Below are positions 44,342 through 52,096 of a stretch of DNA of 54,656 bases, one piece after another. Both the position numbers and the translations under genes were made by a program. The stretch comes from Acidobacteriota bacterium (GTDB lineage: Bacteria > Acidobacteriota > Thermoanaerobaculia > UBA5066): contig JAKPXO010000456.1 in NCBI GenBank assembly GCA_029567505.1, positions 1-54,656 of the forward strand, read 5' to 3'. Under the pieces are notes generated by a model that had not been told where the DNA came from, made no database searches, and was given only the letters and a program-made list of their open reading frames with translations. Positions within the stretch are counted from its first letter, which is position 1. Each line of letters starts with the position of its first letter.

Positions 44342-45964
44342 GTGCCGGCCTCGCTCGTCTCCCTCCTCCTCCGGTCCGCCGCGGACCACCCCGGGCGGCC
44401 CGCCGTCGGGCTTCCCGGAGAGGAGCCCCTGACCTACTCCGGGCTCGAACGGGCGAGCGCGGGCGTCGCGGCCTGGCTCGCCGAGCGCGGCGTTCGTCGC
44501 GGGGACCGCGTCGGCCTCCTCCTCCCGAAGTCCGTCGAGGCCGTCGTCGGCGTGTGGGGGGCCCTCCGCACCGGGGCGGCTTACGTCCCGATCGACCGGG
44601 CCTCCCCGCCGCAGCGCGCCGCGCTCATCGCGTCGAACTGCGGGATGTCGGCGCTGCTGGCCTCGACCGAGGCTTCCGCCGCGGTCGAGGCGATCCGCGC
44701 GGCGCGGCCGGGGCTCCCCGTCCTCCTGCTGCACGGCGCGGGCGCGACCGGCGTCCCTCCCTCTCCGGTGGGGCCGCTCCCCTCCCCCAACGTCCGCGAC
44801 CTCGCCTACGTCCTCTACACGTCCGGGTCGACCGGCGTGCCGAAGGGCGTGATGGTTTCGCACGGCGCGGCCCTGTCGTTCGTCGAGTGGGCCGCCGCCC
44901 GCTTCGAGCTGCGTCCCGCGGACGTCCTCTCGAGCCATGCGCCTCTCCACTTCGACCTCTCCACCTTCGACCTCTTCGGGGCCACCCTCGCGGGAGCGCG
45001 CCTCGTCGTCCTCGACGAGGAGACCGTTCGCTTCCCGATGGCCTCCGCGGAGGCCCTCGAGACCGAACGGATTTCCGTCTGGTACTCGGTCCCGGGGGCG
45101 CTGCGGCGGATGGTCCGGACGGCTCGCCTCTCCGACCGGAAGCTCCCGGCCCTGCGGACGGTCCTCTTCGCCGGCGAGGTCTACCCCGCCGACGAGCTGC
45201 GGGCGCTGCAGCTCGCCCTCCCGCCGGACACCGCCCTCTACAACCTCTACGGGCCGACGGAGACGAACGTCTGCACCTACTGGCGGGTCCCCCCGGCGGG
45301 CACCTGGACGTCGCCGGCGGTCCCGATCGGCATCGACTGCGAGAACTGCGAGGGCGTCGTCGTCGACCCGGAGCTGAGGCCGGTGCCCGAAGGGGAGGCC
45401 GGGGAGCTCCTCGTCCGCGGCGGGACGTTGATGGAAGGGTACTGGGGAGACGCCGAGGCGACGGCGAGGTCGTTCGTCGCCGACTTCCTCCATCCCCACC
45501 TCTCCGACCGCCTCTACCGCACCGGCGACATCGTCCGCCGGCAGCCCGACGGGACCTACGCCTTCCACGGTCGCGTCGACCACATGGTGAAGGTGCGCGG
45601 CTACCGGGTAGAGCTCGGCGAGGTCGAATCGGCCCTCCTGCGCGCCCCGGGAGTGGCGGAGGCCGCGGTCGTCGCGGTCGAGCGGGACGGCCCGGGAGGC
45701 CGCGAAACGGAGCTCGTCGCTTTCGTCTCGGGCGAAGGTCCGGACCCGGGTCGCGAACGGGACCTCCGGCGCCACCTCGCGGCCCACGTCCTCAAGTACA
45801 TGGTCCCGGCGGAGATCCGATTCCTCAGGGAGTTCCCCGCCACGTCGAGCGGGAAGGTCGACCGCCAGACCCTCAAGGCCCTCGCCAGCTGCCCGGAGAG
45901 CGCAAGCAGCGCGGCGCCGGCGAGCCAGACCCCGTCGGGCAGAAGCCCGGGAGAGACGACATGA
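44342..45964 (+). CDS. Stand-alone amino-acid adenylation enzyme, probable L-prolyl-AMP ligase type
   Basis: 540 residues from GTG at 44342, 2 bp after the dehydrogenase stop. NRPS-like A-domain cores are complete: A3 YTSGSTGVPKGVMVSHGA, A5 NLYGPTETNVCTYW, A7 YRTGD, A8 GRVDHMVKVRGYRVELGEVE and A10 SSGKVDR with K505. Hand alignment to GrsA gives pocket residues D205, L206, F209, Y248, L275, A277, L302, V310, C311 and K505, i.e. D-L-F-Y-L-A-L-V-C-K. From memory, prolyl-AMP ligases of pyrrole pathways (PltF, PigI, RedM, CloN4) carry D-L-L-Y-L-A-L-V-C-K. It would activate proline (or a close analogue) with ATP and load the ACP encoded next. The stop overlaps the ACP start. Confidence 0.85.
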   Translation: MPASLVSLLLRSAADHPGRPAVGLPGEEPLTYSGLERASAGVAAWLAERGVRRGDRVGLLLPKSVEAVVGVWGALRTGAAYVPIDRASPPQRAALIASNCGMSALLASTEASAAVEAIRAARPGLPVLLLHGAGATGVPPSPVGPLPSPNVRDLAYVLYTSGSTGVPKGVMVSHGAALSFVEWAAARFELRPADVLSSHAPLHFDLSTFDLFGATLAGARLVVLDEETVRFPMASAEALETERISVWYSVPGALRRMVRTARLSDRKLPALRTVLFAGEVYPADELRALQLALPPDTALYNLYGPTETNVCTYWRVPPAGTWTSPAVPIGIDCENCEGVVVDPELRPVPEGEAGELLVRGGTLMEGYWGDAEATARSFVADFLHPHLSDRLYRTGDIVRRQPDGTYAFHGRVDHMVKVRGYRVELGEVESALLRAPGVAEAAVVAVERDGPGGRETELVAFVSGEGPDPGRERDLRRHLAAHVLKYMVPAEIRFLREFPATSSGKVDRQTLKALASCPESASSAAPASQTPSGRSPGETT

Positions 45965-46227
45965 ACGTACTCGATTCCCTCAGGCGGTTCCTCGCGAACG
46001 AGCTCCGCGTCGCCGATGCGGCGACGATGGACCCGGACCTCGCCCTGGTTCAGAGCGGAGCGATCGACTCGATCGAGCTGATGCAGGTCGTCGCCTTCCT
46101 CGAGAAGGAGTTCGGCATCGAGGTCGACGACACGGAGATCCTGCCGAAGAACCTCCGGAGCCTCTCGCGGATCGTGGCGTTCGTCGAGGCCAAGCGCGCG
46201 GGAGCGAGCCCGGGCTCCGCGACCTGA
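45961..46227 (+). CDS. Stand-alone acyl/peptidyl carrier protein
   Basis: 88 residues from ATG at 45961, overlapping the adenylation gene (ATGA). It has the four-helix carrier fold with the phosphopantetheine Ser S37 in SGAIDSIELMQVVAFLEKEFGIEV, an acidic helix II and a helix III segment ILPKNLRSLSRIVAFVE. No phosphopantetheinyl transferase gene is in the window, so activation would rely on one elsewhere. Its immediate linkage to an adenylation enzyme and an ACAD makes it the substrate tether for the predicted oxidation. The final acceptor of the acyl group is unknown but should be a polysaccharide or lipid-linked sugar, given the locus. Confidence 0.92.
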   Translation: MNVLDSLRRFLANELRVADAATMDPDLALVQSGAIDSIELMQVVAFLEKEFGIEVDDTEILPKNLRSLSRIVAFVEAKRAGASPGSAT

Positions 46228-46244
46228 GCCTGCGGAGCCTGAAC

Positions 46245-47501
46245 GTGCGACGCGCCCGCCTCCCGCTGCTCGCCGCCGCGCTCCTCCTCCCGGCTCGTCC
46301 CGCACCCGCGGACGCGCCGGCGCGAAGCCAGTGGGTCCTGGCCACGGCGAAGGCCACGGGCCAGGGCGGGGAGCAGTTCGTCAGCTCGCTCCGGATCGTC
46401 AACCCCGGCGCCGAGACCGCGACCGTGAAGGTGACCTACCTCGCCCAGTCCCTCATCGACGCCTCGAACGCGGCCTCCGGCGACAACACCGGCGCCGCGA
46501 CGGCTCTCCTGACCGTCGCCGGGGGCGAGACTCTGGCCGTCGAGGACGTCCTCGGCACGCTCTTCGGAGCCGGCCTCGCCCCCTTCGGGGTCCCCGCCGG
46601 CGGGCTCCACGTGACCTCCGACCGGCCGGTGTCGGTGCTCTCCCGGACCTTCGTCGCCAACGCCAGGAGCTCGACCGGCGTGCCGGGCACGTACGGCTTC
46701 GCGATTCCGGCCCAGGTCGAAAGCCAGGCCGTCTCGCCGGGCGACACGGCCTTCGTCTCCTACGTCGCGGCCTCTCCGGACGCGCGGTCCGGGTTCCGTT
46801 CGAACTTCATCATGCTCAACACGTCGAGCAGCCCGGCCGTGGTGAACGTCGACCTTCGGAAGGGCGACGGGACGTCGGTCGGCAACAGGGACTACAGCCT
46901 CGGGACGCTCTCCGCCGCCCAGGCGGGCAACCTCTCCGGGTCCTTCGGCTACGCCGGACCCGACACGAACCTCACCGCCGTCGTCACGGTGAAGAGCGGT
47001 GGCCCGGTCGTCGTGGGCTGCTCGATCATCGACAATGCCATCTCCTCCATCGCGTACGCACCGCCCTCCAAGGTCACCCTGCCCAACGACGGCGTCTTCG
47101 GACTCGCGCTCGAGGACGTTCCGTACAACGTCTCGAGCGCCCGCCTCGACATCCTGGACGGGCTCCCGGTCTTCCTCGGAGGGGCGGTCGTCGTCGAGTG
47201 CCGGCCGTCCGACCCGGACCCGGACGCGCGCGATCCGCGGTACGTCACCTTCCTCGGAGCCGGAGAGAAGAGCGGATACCCGCCGAACACCACGTTCACG
47301 AAGGAAGCGGACGGCAGCTTCACCGTCTCGGGTGAGGACGAGCTCCTCGCCATCGCCGGCACCATCCGGAACGAGGTGGACGGCGCGGTCTCCGGGAGTC
47401 TCACCTTCACGACCACGCCCGGCTACGCCCGCTGTCCCGGGCAGACGAAGACCTACGAGTTCCGGGGAGTCCGGGGTTCGTCCCGCCCCTCCGCGGACTG
47501 A
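46245..47501 (+). CDS. Secreted beta-rich protein sharing domains with the Asp-box protein
   Basis: 418 residues from GTG at 46245. A signal peptide (LPLLAAALLLPARPAPA) ends near residue 23. The rest is Ser/Thr/Val-rich beta structure: EQFVSSLRIVNPGAETATVKVTYL, GGETLAVEDVLGTLF, TSDRPVSVLSRTFVANARS, then SGFRSNFIMLNTSSSPAVVNVDLRKGDG. These alternating segments resemble C-terminal segments of the 34057 protein (TRITAYNPGTAEASVDLVL; LTLVSNRPLATSVHSMRANL), so both probably carry the same Ig-like surface domain. It is last in the plus-strand run after the ACP gene. Its 3' end overlaps the opposing aldolase gene by 49 bp. Function unknown. Confidence 0.72.
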   Translation: MRRARLPLLAAALLLPARPAPADAPARSQWVLATAKATGQGGEQFVSSLRIVNPGAETATVKVTYLAQSLIDASNAASGDNTGAATALLTVAGGETLAVEDVLGTLFGAGLAPFGVPAGGLHVTSDRPVSVLSRTFVANARSSTGVPGTYGFAIPAQVESQAVSPGDTAFVSYVAASPDARSGFRSNFIMLNTSSSPAVVNVDLRKGDGTSVGNRDYSLGTLSAAQAGNLSGSFGYAGPDTNLTAVVTVKSGGPVVVGCSIIDNAISSIAYAPPSKVTLPNDGVFGLALEDVPYNVSSARLDILDGLPVFLGGAVVVECRPSDPDPDARDPRYVTFLGAGEKSGYPPNTTFTKEADGSFTVSGEDELLAIAGTIRNEVDGAVSGSLTFTTTPGYARCPGQTKTYEFRGVRGSSRPSAD

Positions 47502-48301
47502 CCGCTCGGGCTCGTCCCTCCGGCGCCGGTCGAAGGCACGCCGTCCGCTCCGGGTCGGGGCCTCCAGCGCCGCTCGGCGCGGCCCGGACTCCCCTGGTCG
47601 GAGTCGGCCCCGGAGGTCTCCTGCTGGCCGTAGTCCGCGAACCTCTCCAGCACCCTGCCGATCTCGGCGTCCGCGAGGAGGACCGGCTCGCCGATCTGTC
47701 GGGCTCGCCAGTACTGCTCGCAGAGCGTCTCGAGCTCCACGGCGAGGTCCAGCGCATGGCGCAGACCGCGGCCGAAGACGAGCATGCCGTGATTCGCCAG
47801 CAGGCAGGCGCGGCGCCCTTCCAGGGCGTCGACGACGTTCCTCGAGAGCTCCTGCGTCCCGAAAGTGGCGTAGTCGGCGCAGCGGATCGATCCGCCGCCG
47901 AAGCGCGCGATCATGTAGTGGAACGGCGGGATCCCGCTGCGCAGGCAGGCGAGCGCGGTGGCGAACGACGAATGCGCGTGCAGGATGGCGCCGGCCTCTT
48001 CGCGGGCTTCGTAAATGTCCCGGTGGAAGCGCCATTCCGAAGACGGCCTGCGCGCCCCGCGCCAGGAGCCGTCGCGGCGCACGAAGACGATGTCGTCCGG
48101 CAACGTCTCGTCGTAGGCCATCCCGGTCGGAGTCACGAGAAACCCGTCGCGCCATCTCGCGCTGACGTTGCCGGCGGTGCCCCGGTTGAGGCCGAGGGCG
48201 TTCATCGCGCGGGCAGCCGAGATCACCCCGAGGCGCACCTCGTCCTCGGACGAGCTCTGCTCTACGGGCAGAAGGCGGACCGGACGCTGCTCCGAGCTCA
48301 T
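47453..48301 (-). CDS. Class II aldolase/adducin-family protein (L-fuculose-phosphate aldolase-like)
   Basis: 282 residues. The aldolase domain (~20-215) has the phosphate-binding GTAGNVSAR and TPTGM loops, the catalytic Glu E89 in SSEWRFH, and zinc ligands H108/H110 (ILHAHSS) and H171 (LANHGML). These fit FucA/RhaD/AraD enzymes, which cleave or epimerise phosphorylated deoxy sugars. The C-terminal ~60 residues (from about 225) are Gly/Pro/Arg-rich and low in complexity, beyond the family length of ~215. This extension is antisense to the 3' end of the 46245 gene. It lies in the polysaccharide locus and may supply or recycle a deoxy-sugar precursor. It is divergent from the radical SAM gene. 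Confidence 0.88.
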   Translation of the reverse strand: MSSEQRPVRLLPVEQSSSEDEVRLGVISAARAMNALGLNRGTAGNVSARWRDGFLVTPTGMAYDETLPDDIVFVRRDGSWRGARRPSSEWRFHRDIYEAREEAGAILHAHSSFATALACLRSGIPPFHYMIARFGGGSIRCADYATFGTQELSRNVVDALEGRRACLLANHGMLVFGRGLRHALDLAVELETLCEQYWRARQIGEPVLLADAEIGRVLERFADYGQQETSGADSDQGSPGRAERRWRPRPGADGVPSTGAGGTSPSGQSAEGRDEPRTPRNS

Positions 48302-48390
48302 GGGCGTCGGGATTCCGGCGAGACTCCGCGGCGAGCCGAAGGCCCGCCCCTTGCCTCGGCAGCTGGGGACTGCGGATCCGGCCTCATCGG

Positions 48391-48419
48391 TTGCGAACGC
48401 GTCTCGATGCCCCTATTGT
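48391..48419 (+). promoter_or_regulatory. Sigma-70-like promoter of the radical SAM gene
   Basis: TTGCGA (48391-48396), a 17-bp spacer and TATTGT (48414-48419). This is the best -35/-10 pair seen in the window. It lies in the 184-bp gap between the divergent aldolase and radical SAM genes. An 8-bp palindrome cacatgtg (48422-48429) falls at the predicted start site and could be an operator. Confidence 0.5.
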
Positions 48420-48485
48420 CACACATGTGCATCACCAGGGACGACTCCTCGACATCGAGCATCGCTTGATCGCAGCCCTCCATCC

Positions 48486-49775
48486 GTGAACGAAGCTCGC
48501 GAGACCGGCGGGGCCGCCGAGCGCTCGAGCCCGGGTTCCTCGTGGACACGCTTGCGAGACCGGATGCGGGAAGCCTCCGCTCTGCATCCTCGCCTGCGAC
48601 GCCCCCGGGCCTACCTGAACTGGCTGAGGGCCAACTACGAGCTCCTGACCCGTGCCGGAGAGATCCGCGCCCGGCCCCTGAAGCTGACGTTCGACCCGAC
48701 GAACTACTGTCAGCTTCGCTGTCCGCTCTGCCCCACGGGGGCCCGCGTTCAGGACCGCGATCGTGGCCGGGCGCAGAGGCACGTCTTCGAGCACCTGATG
48801 GACGAGGTGGGGGACTACGTCTTCCTGATCGACTTCTTCAACTGGGGCGAGCCGCTGCTGAACGAATATGCCGAGGAGCTCGTCTCGATGGCGAGCCGAC
48901 GCGGGATCCTGACGTTCCTCAGCTCGAACCTGAGCATCCCGATGACCGACGCGCGCGTGGGGCGGCTCGTCGACAGCGGCCTGAGCCAGCTCATCGTCTC
49001 CCTCGACGGCGCGACCGCCGAGACGTACGGCACGTATCGGCGGCAGGGACGGTTCGACCTCGTGATCGAGAACATGAAGCGGGTGCTCGCGGCACGCCGG
49101 GAACGCGGCGTCACGCACCCGAGAGTGAACTGGCAGTTCCTCGTCTTCCGGTTCAACGAGCACGAGATCGGCACCGTCCGCCACATGGCGGAGGACCTGG
49201 GCGTCGACAGCGTCACCTTCCGGGCGCCTTTCCTCGACGAGGGGCGCGTGCCGCTCTCGGAGAAGGACAGGTCGGCGGTCGCGGGATGGGCGCCCACGCT
49301 CGTCGAGTTCAACCGCTACGACGAGTGCAGCCCGGCGCACACCGTCGTCCCGCCACGTCCGCGCTGCGGGTGGCACTACATGTCCTCCGCGATCAACTGG
49401 GACGGGAGCGTGGCCCCCTGCTGCACGGTGTTCGAGAAACGGGACGACTTCGGCCAGCTGTCGGGAACGGGCGGCGACTACATGGCCGTCGTCAACAACG
49501 ACCGGTACCGAGCCGTACGAAACAGCTTCGCGGGTCGGCCTTCGAAGGCCGAAGGCCTCGTCTGCCTCGAGTGCCCCACGCCCTTCCTGATGGACTATCA
49601 CTCGCACCTGAATCGACAGATCCTGCTCTATTCGTCGGCGAGCCTGCTGGACGCCCTTCGCCATCCCGTTCGCCGCTTCCGGGCGCGGCGGACTCGGGTG
49701 GAGGTGCTTCATCCCGGCGAACCCGTCGCCGGCCCTCTCGACGCCGACGTCGACGCCGCGACGCTCCGGACCTAG
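48486..49775 (+). CDS. Radical SAM/SPASM-domain protein
   Basis: 429 residues from GTG at 48486; the frame is open further upstream but would cross the promoter region. After a ~65-residue basic leader comes the radical SAM core with the [4Fe-4S] ligands C75, C79 and C82 (NYCQLRCPLCP), FFNWGEPLLN (GGEP-like) and IVSLDGATAETYGTYR. The C-terminal region has SPASM-type cysteines in RCGWHYMSSAINWDG, APCCTVF and LVCLECP. Radical SAM/SPASM proteins modify peptides or, in polysaccharide loci, are common but mostly uncharacterised. No precursor peptide gene was seen nearby. It is convergent with the export lipoprotein gene. Confidence 0.88.
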   Translation: MNEARETGGAAERSSPGSSWTRLRDRMREASALHPRLRRPRAYLNWLRANYELLTRAGEIRARPLKLTFDPTNYCQLRCPLCPTGARVQDRDRGRAQRHVFEHLMDEVGDYVFLIDFFNWGEPLLNEYAEELVSMASRRGILTFLSSNLSIPMTDARVGRLVDSGLSQLIVSLDGATAETYGTYRRQGRFDLVIENMKRVLAARRERGVTHPRVNWQFLVFRFNEHEIGTVRHMAEDLGVDSVTFRAPFLDEGRVPLSEKDRSAVAGWAPTLVEFNRYDECSPAHTVVPPRPRCGWHYMSSAINWDGSVAPCCTVFEKRDDFGQLSGTGGDYMAVVNNDRYRAVRNSFAGRPSKAEGLVCLECPTPFLMDYHSHLNRQILLYSSASLLDALRHPVRRFRARRTRVEVLHPGEPVAGPLDADVDAATLRT

Positions 49776-49787
49776 GACTCCGACGCC

Positions 49788-49833
49788 GCCCCGCCGGACC
49801 TGCCCCGCCGAAGCGGGCGGGAGCCGGCGGGGC
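49788..49833. terminator. Hairpin between convergent radical SAM and export genes
   Basis: gccccgccgg (49788-49797) pairs with ccggcggggc (49824-49833), and an inner hairpin can form in the loop. It begins 13 bp after the radical SAM stop. No T-tract. Confidence 0.5.
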
Positions 49834-49896
49834 GCGACGACCCCTCGTCGGAACGGGCCTCCCTCCTCCGGCCCGGGCGACCGGCCTGCCGGCTCG

Positions 49897-50631
49897 TCAG
49901 GGCGCCCACCCGCCGAGGATGTAGCTCAGGTTCAGAGGGATCGGGAGGAGCTGCTTGAAGTAGACGTCGACGAACTGGGCCAGATGAGCAACTCTCGTCT
50001 TCGGGACGAAGACGATGTCCGACGGGAGGAGAGCCACGTCGTTGCGGCTCGCTCCCCGCTCCAGGCCGCCCCGGAGGTCCAGCGTCATGAAGAGCGGCTC
50101 CGTCGTCCCCTGGTTCCTCAGGATGACGACGTTCTCGAGTCGGGCCGAGCTCTTGACCCCCCCGGCCTCCAGGATCGCCTGCAGCGCCGTGACGGTTCCC
50201 GGCGGGCGGATGACGCCGGGGGTGAGGACCTCGCCGCCGACGTAGATCCGACGTCCCGCGAACTCCTTCACGACGACGGCGACCTCCTGGTCGCGGAGCG
50301 TCCGTGCGTACCGCTCGGAGAGGACGTCGCGCAGGCCCGCCGGCGTCTGCCCCTCCGCCAGCACCTCTCCCGCGATCGGGAGCGAGATCCGGCCGTCGGG
50401 TCGGATCGAGACGGTCTCGTTCAGCTCCGGCGTGTAGAAGTGCTTGATCTCGAGGACGTCCCCGGCCTGGAGACGGTACTCGGGCGGCGGGGCCGCCGGC
50501 CCGGCCGCGGCCGGGCGGGCCGAGGCGACGGAGTCGGCCTGCCGGGCGGTGGCTCCGGCCGACGTGCAGCCGAGGGACCCGGTCCCGAGGACCGCGGCGG
50601 CGAGGAGGAGGGCGAAGGTCTCTGCTCTCAT
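49897..50631 (-). CDS. Wza-type polysaccharide export lipoprotein
   Basis: 244 residues with a lipobox SLGC (C22). The Poly_export domain (~50-130) has YRLQAGDVLEIKHFYTPELNETVSI and PDGRISLPIAGEVLAEGQTP. A SLBB domain (~130-215) has RIYVGGEVLTPGVIRPPGTVTALQAILEAGG and DIVFVPKTRVAHL. It is shorter than E. coli Wza (about 380) and has a single SLBB domain and only a short C-terminal segment (FKQLLPIPLNLSYILGG). It forms the outer-membrane or periplasmic exit for the polymer. It is cotranscribed downstream of the sugar-transferase gene (19-bp gap), opposite to the main locus. Confidence 0.92.
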   Translation of the reverse strand: MRAETFALLLAAAVLGTGSLGCTSAGATARQADSVASARPAAAGPAAPPPEYRLQAGDVLEIKHFYTPELNETVSIRPDGRISLPIAGEVLAEGQTPAGLRDVLSERYARTLRDQEVAVVVKEFAGRRIYVGGEVLTPGVIRPPGTVTALQAILEAGGVKSSARLENVVILRNQGTTEPLFMTLDLRGGLERGASRNDVALLPSDIVFVPKTRVAHLAQFVDVYFKQLLPIPLNLSYILGGWAP

Positions 50632-50650
50632 GTCGTCGGTCGTTTCTCTC

Positions 50651-52096
50651 TCAGTTCGCGCCGGTGCCGCGCAGGACGGCGGGCAGCGTCTTCAGGATGA
50701 TCTCGAGGTCGAGCCCGAGCGACCAGTTGTCGATGTACTCGAGGTCGAGGTCCATCCACTCGTCGAAGCCGATCTCGTGCCGGCCGTTGACCTGCCAGAT
50801 GCACGTCAGACCCGGCTTCACGCTGAAGCGTCTCCTCTGGGTCCGCTTCTCGAACCTCAGGAAGTCGCGGACGGGAAGCGGGCGGGGCCCCACGAGGCTC
50901 ATGTCGCCCTTGAGGACGTTCCAGAACTGCGGCAGCTCGTCCAGGCTCAGCTTCCTCAGCACCCGCCCGAGCCGCGTGACGCGCGGGTCGTTCTTCATCT
51001 TGAAGGCCGCGCCGGCCACCTCGTTGCTCGCCTCCAGCTCCTTCATCCTGGCCTCGGCCTCCGGGACCATCGTCCGGAACTTCACGATGCGGAACCGCTT
51101 CATCCCCTGTCCCACCCTCTCCTGGAAGAAGAGGACGCTCCCGCGGCTGTCGAGACGGATCAGGGCGGCGATGACGAGAAAGAGCGGGGAGAGGAGGACC
51201 AGGGCGGTGAAGGAGACGACGATGTCCAGCAACCGCTTGACGACGAGGATGTCCGAGGAGGACATCGGCGGCTGGAGGGTGATCATCGGCAGGTCGTCGA
51301 GGTGATCGACGGTCGCCTTGGAAAGCCTGAGCTCGAACAGGCTCGTCGGGATCCTCACCATGAGCCCGCGGTCCTCGGCCGCCGCGATGATCCGTGCGAT
51401 CGTCCTGTACTGGGACCGGACCGGAAGCGCGATGATGATCTCGTCGGCCGGAAGGCTCGCGAGGATCTCCTCCACCGCCTCCAGGGAACCCAGGTGCGTC
51501 TCCCCGTCACTGGTCGAGGGGCCCGTCGGCGGGATGTCGTCGATGTACCCGAGCAGGTGATAGCCGAGATCGGAGCGCTTCCGGATCTCGGCCCCGAGGA
51601 ACAGCGCGCGCGGCCCGCAGCCCACGATCACGAGGTGCCGGAGGTTGCGCCCCCTCTGGCGAACCTTCCCCAGGAAGAACCGGACGGCCGTCCGAAGGAG
51701 GAGCGTTCCGGCCAGGGCGAGTCCGAAGAACAGGAGCAGGAACGATCGCGAGAGGAACGAGACCGAGAGGAAGAGCGAGAGGCTCCCGAAAACGAGGGTC
51801 CCGAGGGCGGTCGCGCGCGTGACGGCCCACGCCTCCGCGATCAGCCACCCGATCCGGTGAGAGCGGTAGAGCCCCTGCGTGCGGAAGCAGAGATGCCAGG
51901 CGAAGGCGAAGAGCAGCGCGTGTGCGACGTCGGAGAGCTGGACGCGGGTGGCGAGCAGGGAGCGGACGTCGCTCGCGCTCGTCACCCCAGTGGTGACGGC
52001 GTAGACGACGCCGAAGGCCAAGGCCACGACGCACAGGTCGGCGACGACGTAGCACGCGAGGAGCAGCCTCCGCTTGACGTTCAGCATCGCGTCCAT
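50651..52096 (-). CDS. Undecaprenyl-phosphate sugar-1-phosphate transferase (WbaP/WcaJ type)
   Basis: 481 residues. Four to five N-terminal membrane segments (~10-145) precede a CoA-binding/Rossmann-like domain (~150-270, LVIVGCGPRALFLGAEI...LGYIDDIPP). The C-terminal bacterial sugar transferase domain (~285-481) has KRLLDIVVSFTALVLLSPLF, the KFRTM segment, KLSLDELPQFWNVLKGDMSL with its catalytic Asp-Glu, VGPRP, and KPGLTCIWQVNGR. It starts repeat-unit synthesis by moving hexose-1-phosphate (usually glucose or galactose) from UDP-sugar to undecaprenyl phosphate. An ATG three codons in (MLNVKRR) is an alternative start. A ~525-bp gap lies upstream. Confidence 0.95.
   Translation of the reverse strand: MDAMLNVKRRLLLACYVVADLCVVALAFGVVYAVTTGVTSASDVRSLLATRVQLSDVAHALLFAFAWHLCFRTQGLYRSHRIGWLIAEAWAVTRATALGTLVFGSLSLFLSVSFLSRSFLLLFFGLALAGTLLLRTAVRFFLGKVRQRGRNLRHLVIVGCGPRALFLGAEIRKRSDLGYHLLGYIDDIPPTGPSTSDGETHLGSLEAVEEILASLPADEIIIALPVRSQYRTIARIIAAAEDRGLMVRIPTSLFELRLSKATVDHLDDLPMITLQPPMSSSDILVVKRLLDIVVSFTALVLLSPLFLVIAALIRLDSRGSVLFFQERVGQGMKRFRIVKFRTMVPEAEARMKELEASNEVAGAAFKMKNDPRVTRLGRVLRKLSLDELPQFWNVLKGDMSLVGPRPLPVRDFLRFEKRTQRRRFSVKPGLTCIWQVNGRHEIGFDEWMDLDLEYIDNWSLGLDLEIILKTLPAVLRGTGAN

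Noticed and set aside
43194-46227. Pyoluteorin-, prodigiosin- or aminocoumarin-type antibiotic cluster
   Set aside because: Only the prolyl/pyrrolyl cassette is present. There is no polyketide synthase, halogenase, condensing enzyme or NRPS nearby, and the context is polysaccharide synthesis.
44342-46227. D-alanylation (Dlt) system
   Set aside because: The adenylation enzyme next to an ACP recalls DltA/DltC, but there is no MBOAT DltB or DltD, an oxidase gene is coupled, and the pocket code does not match D-alanine.
48415-48435. CRP-like dyad (tgtcacacatgtgcatca) near the radical SAM promoter
   Set aside because: Only the central cacatgtg is symmetric. The half-sites do not match the CRP consensus and the position at +1 does not fit an activator site. 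Kept only as a possible operator.
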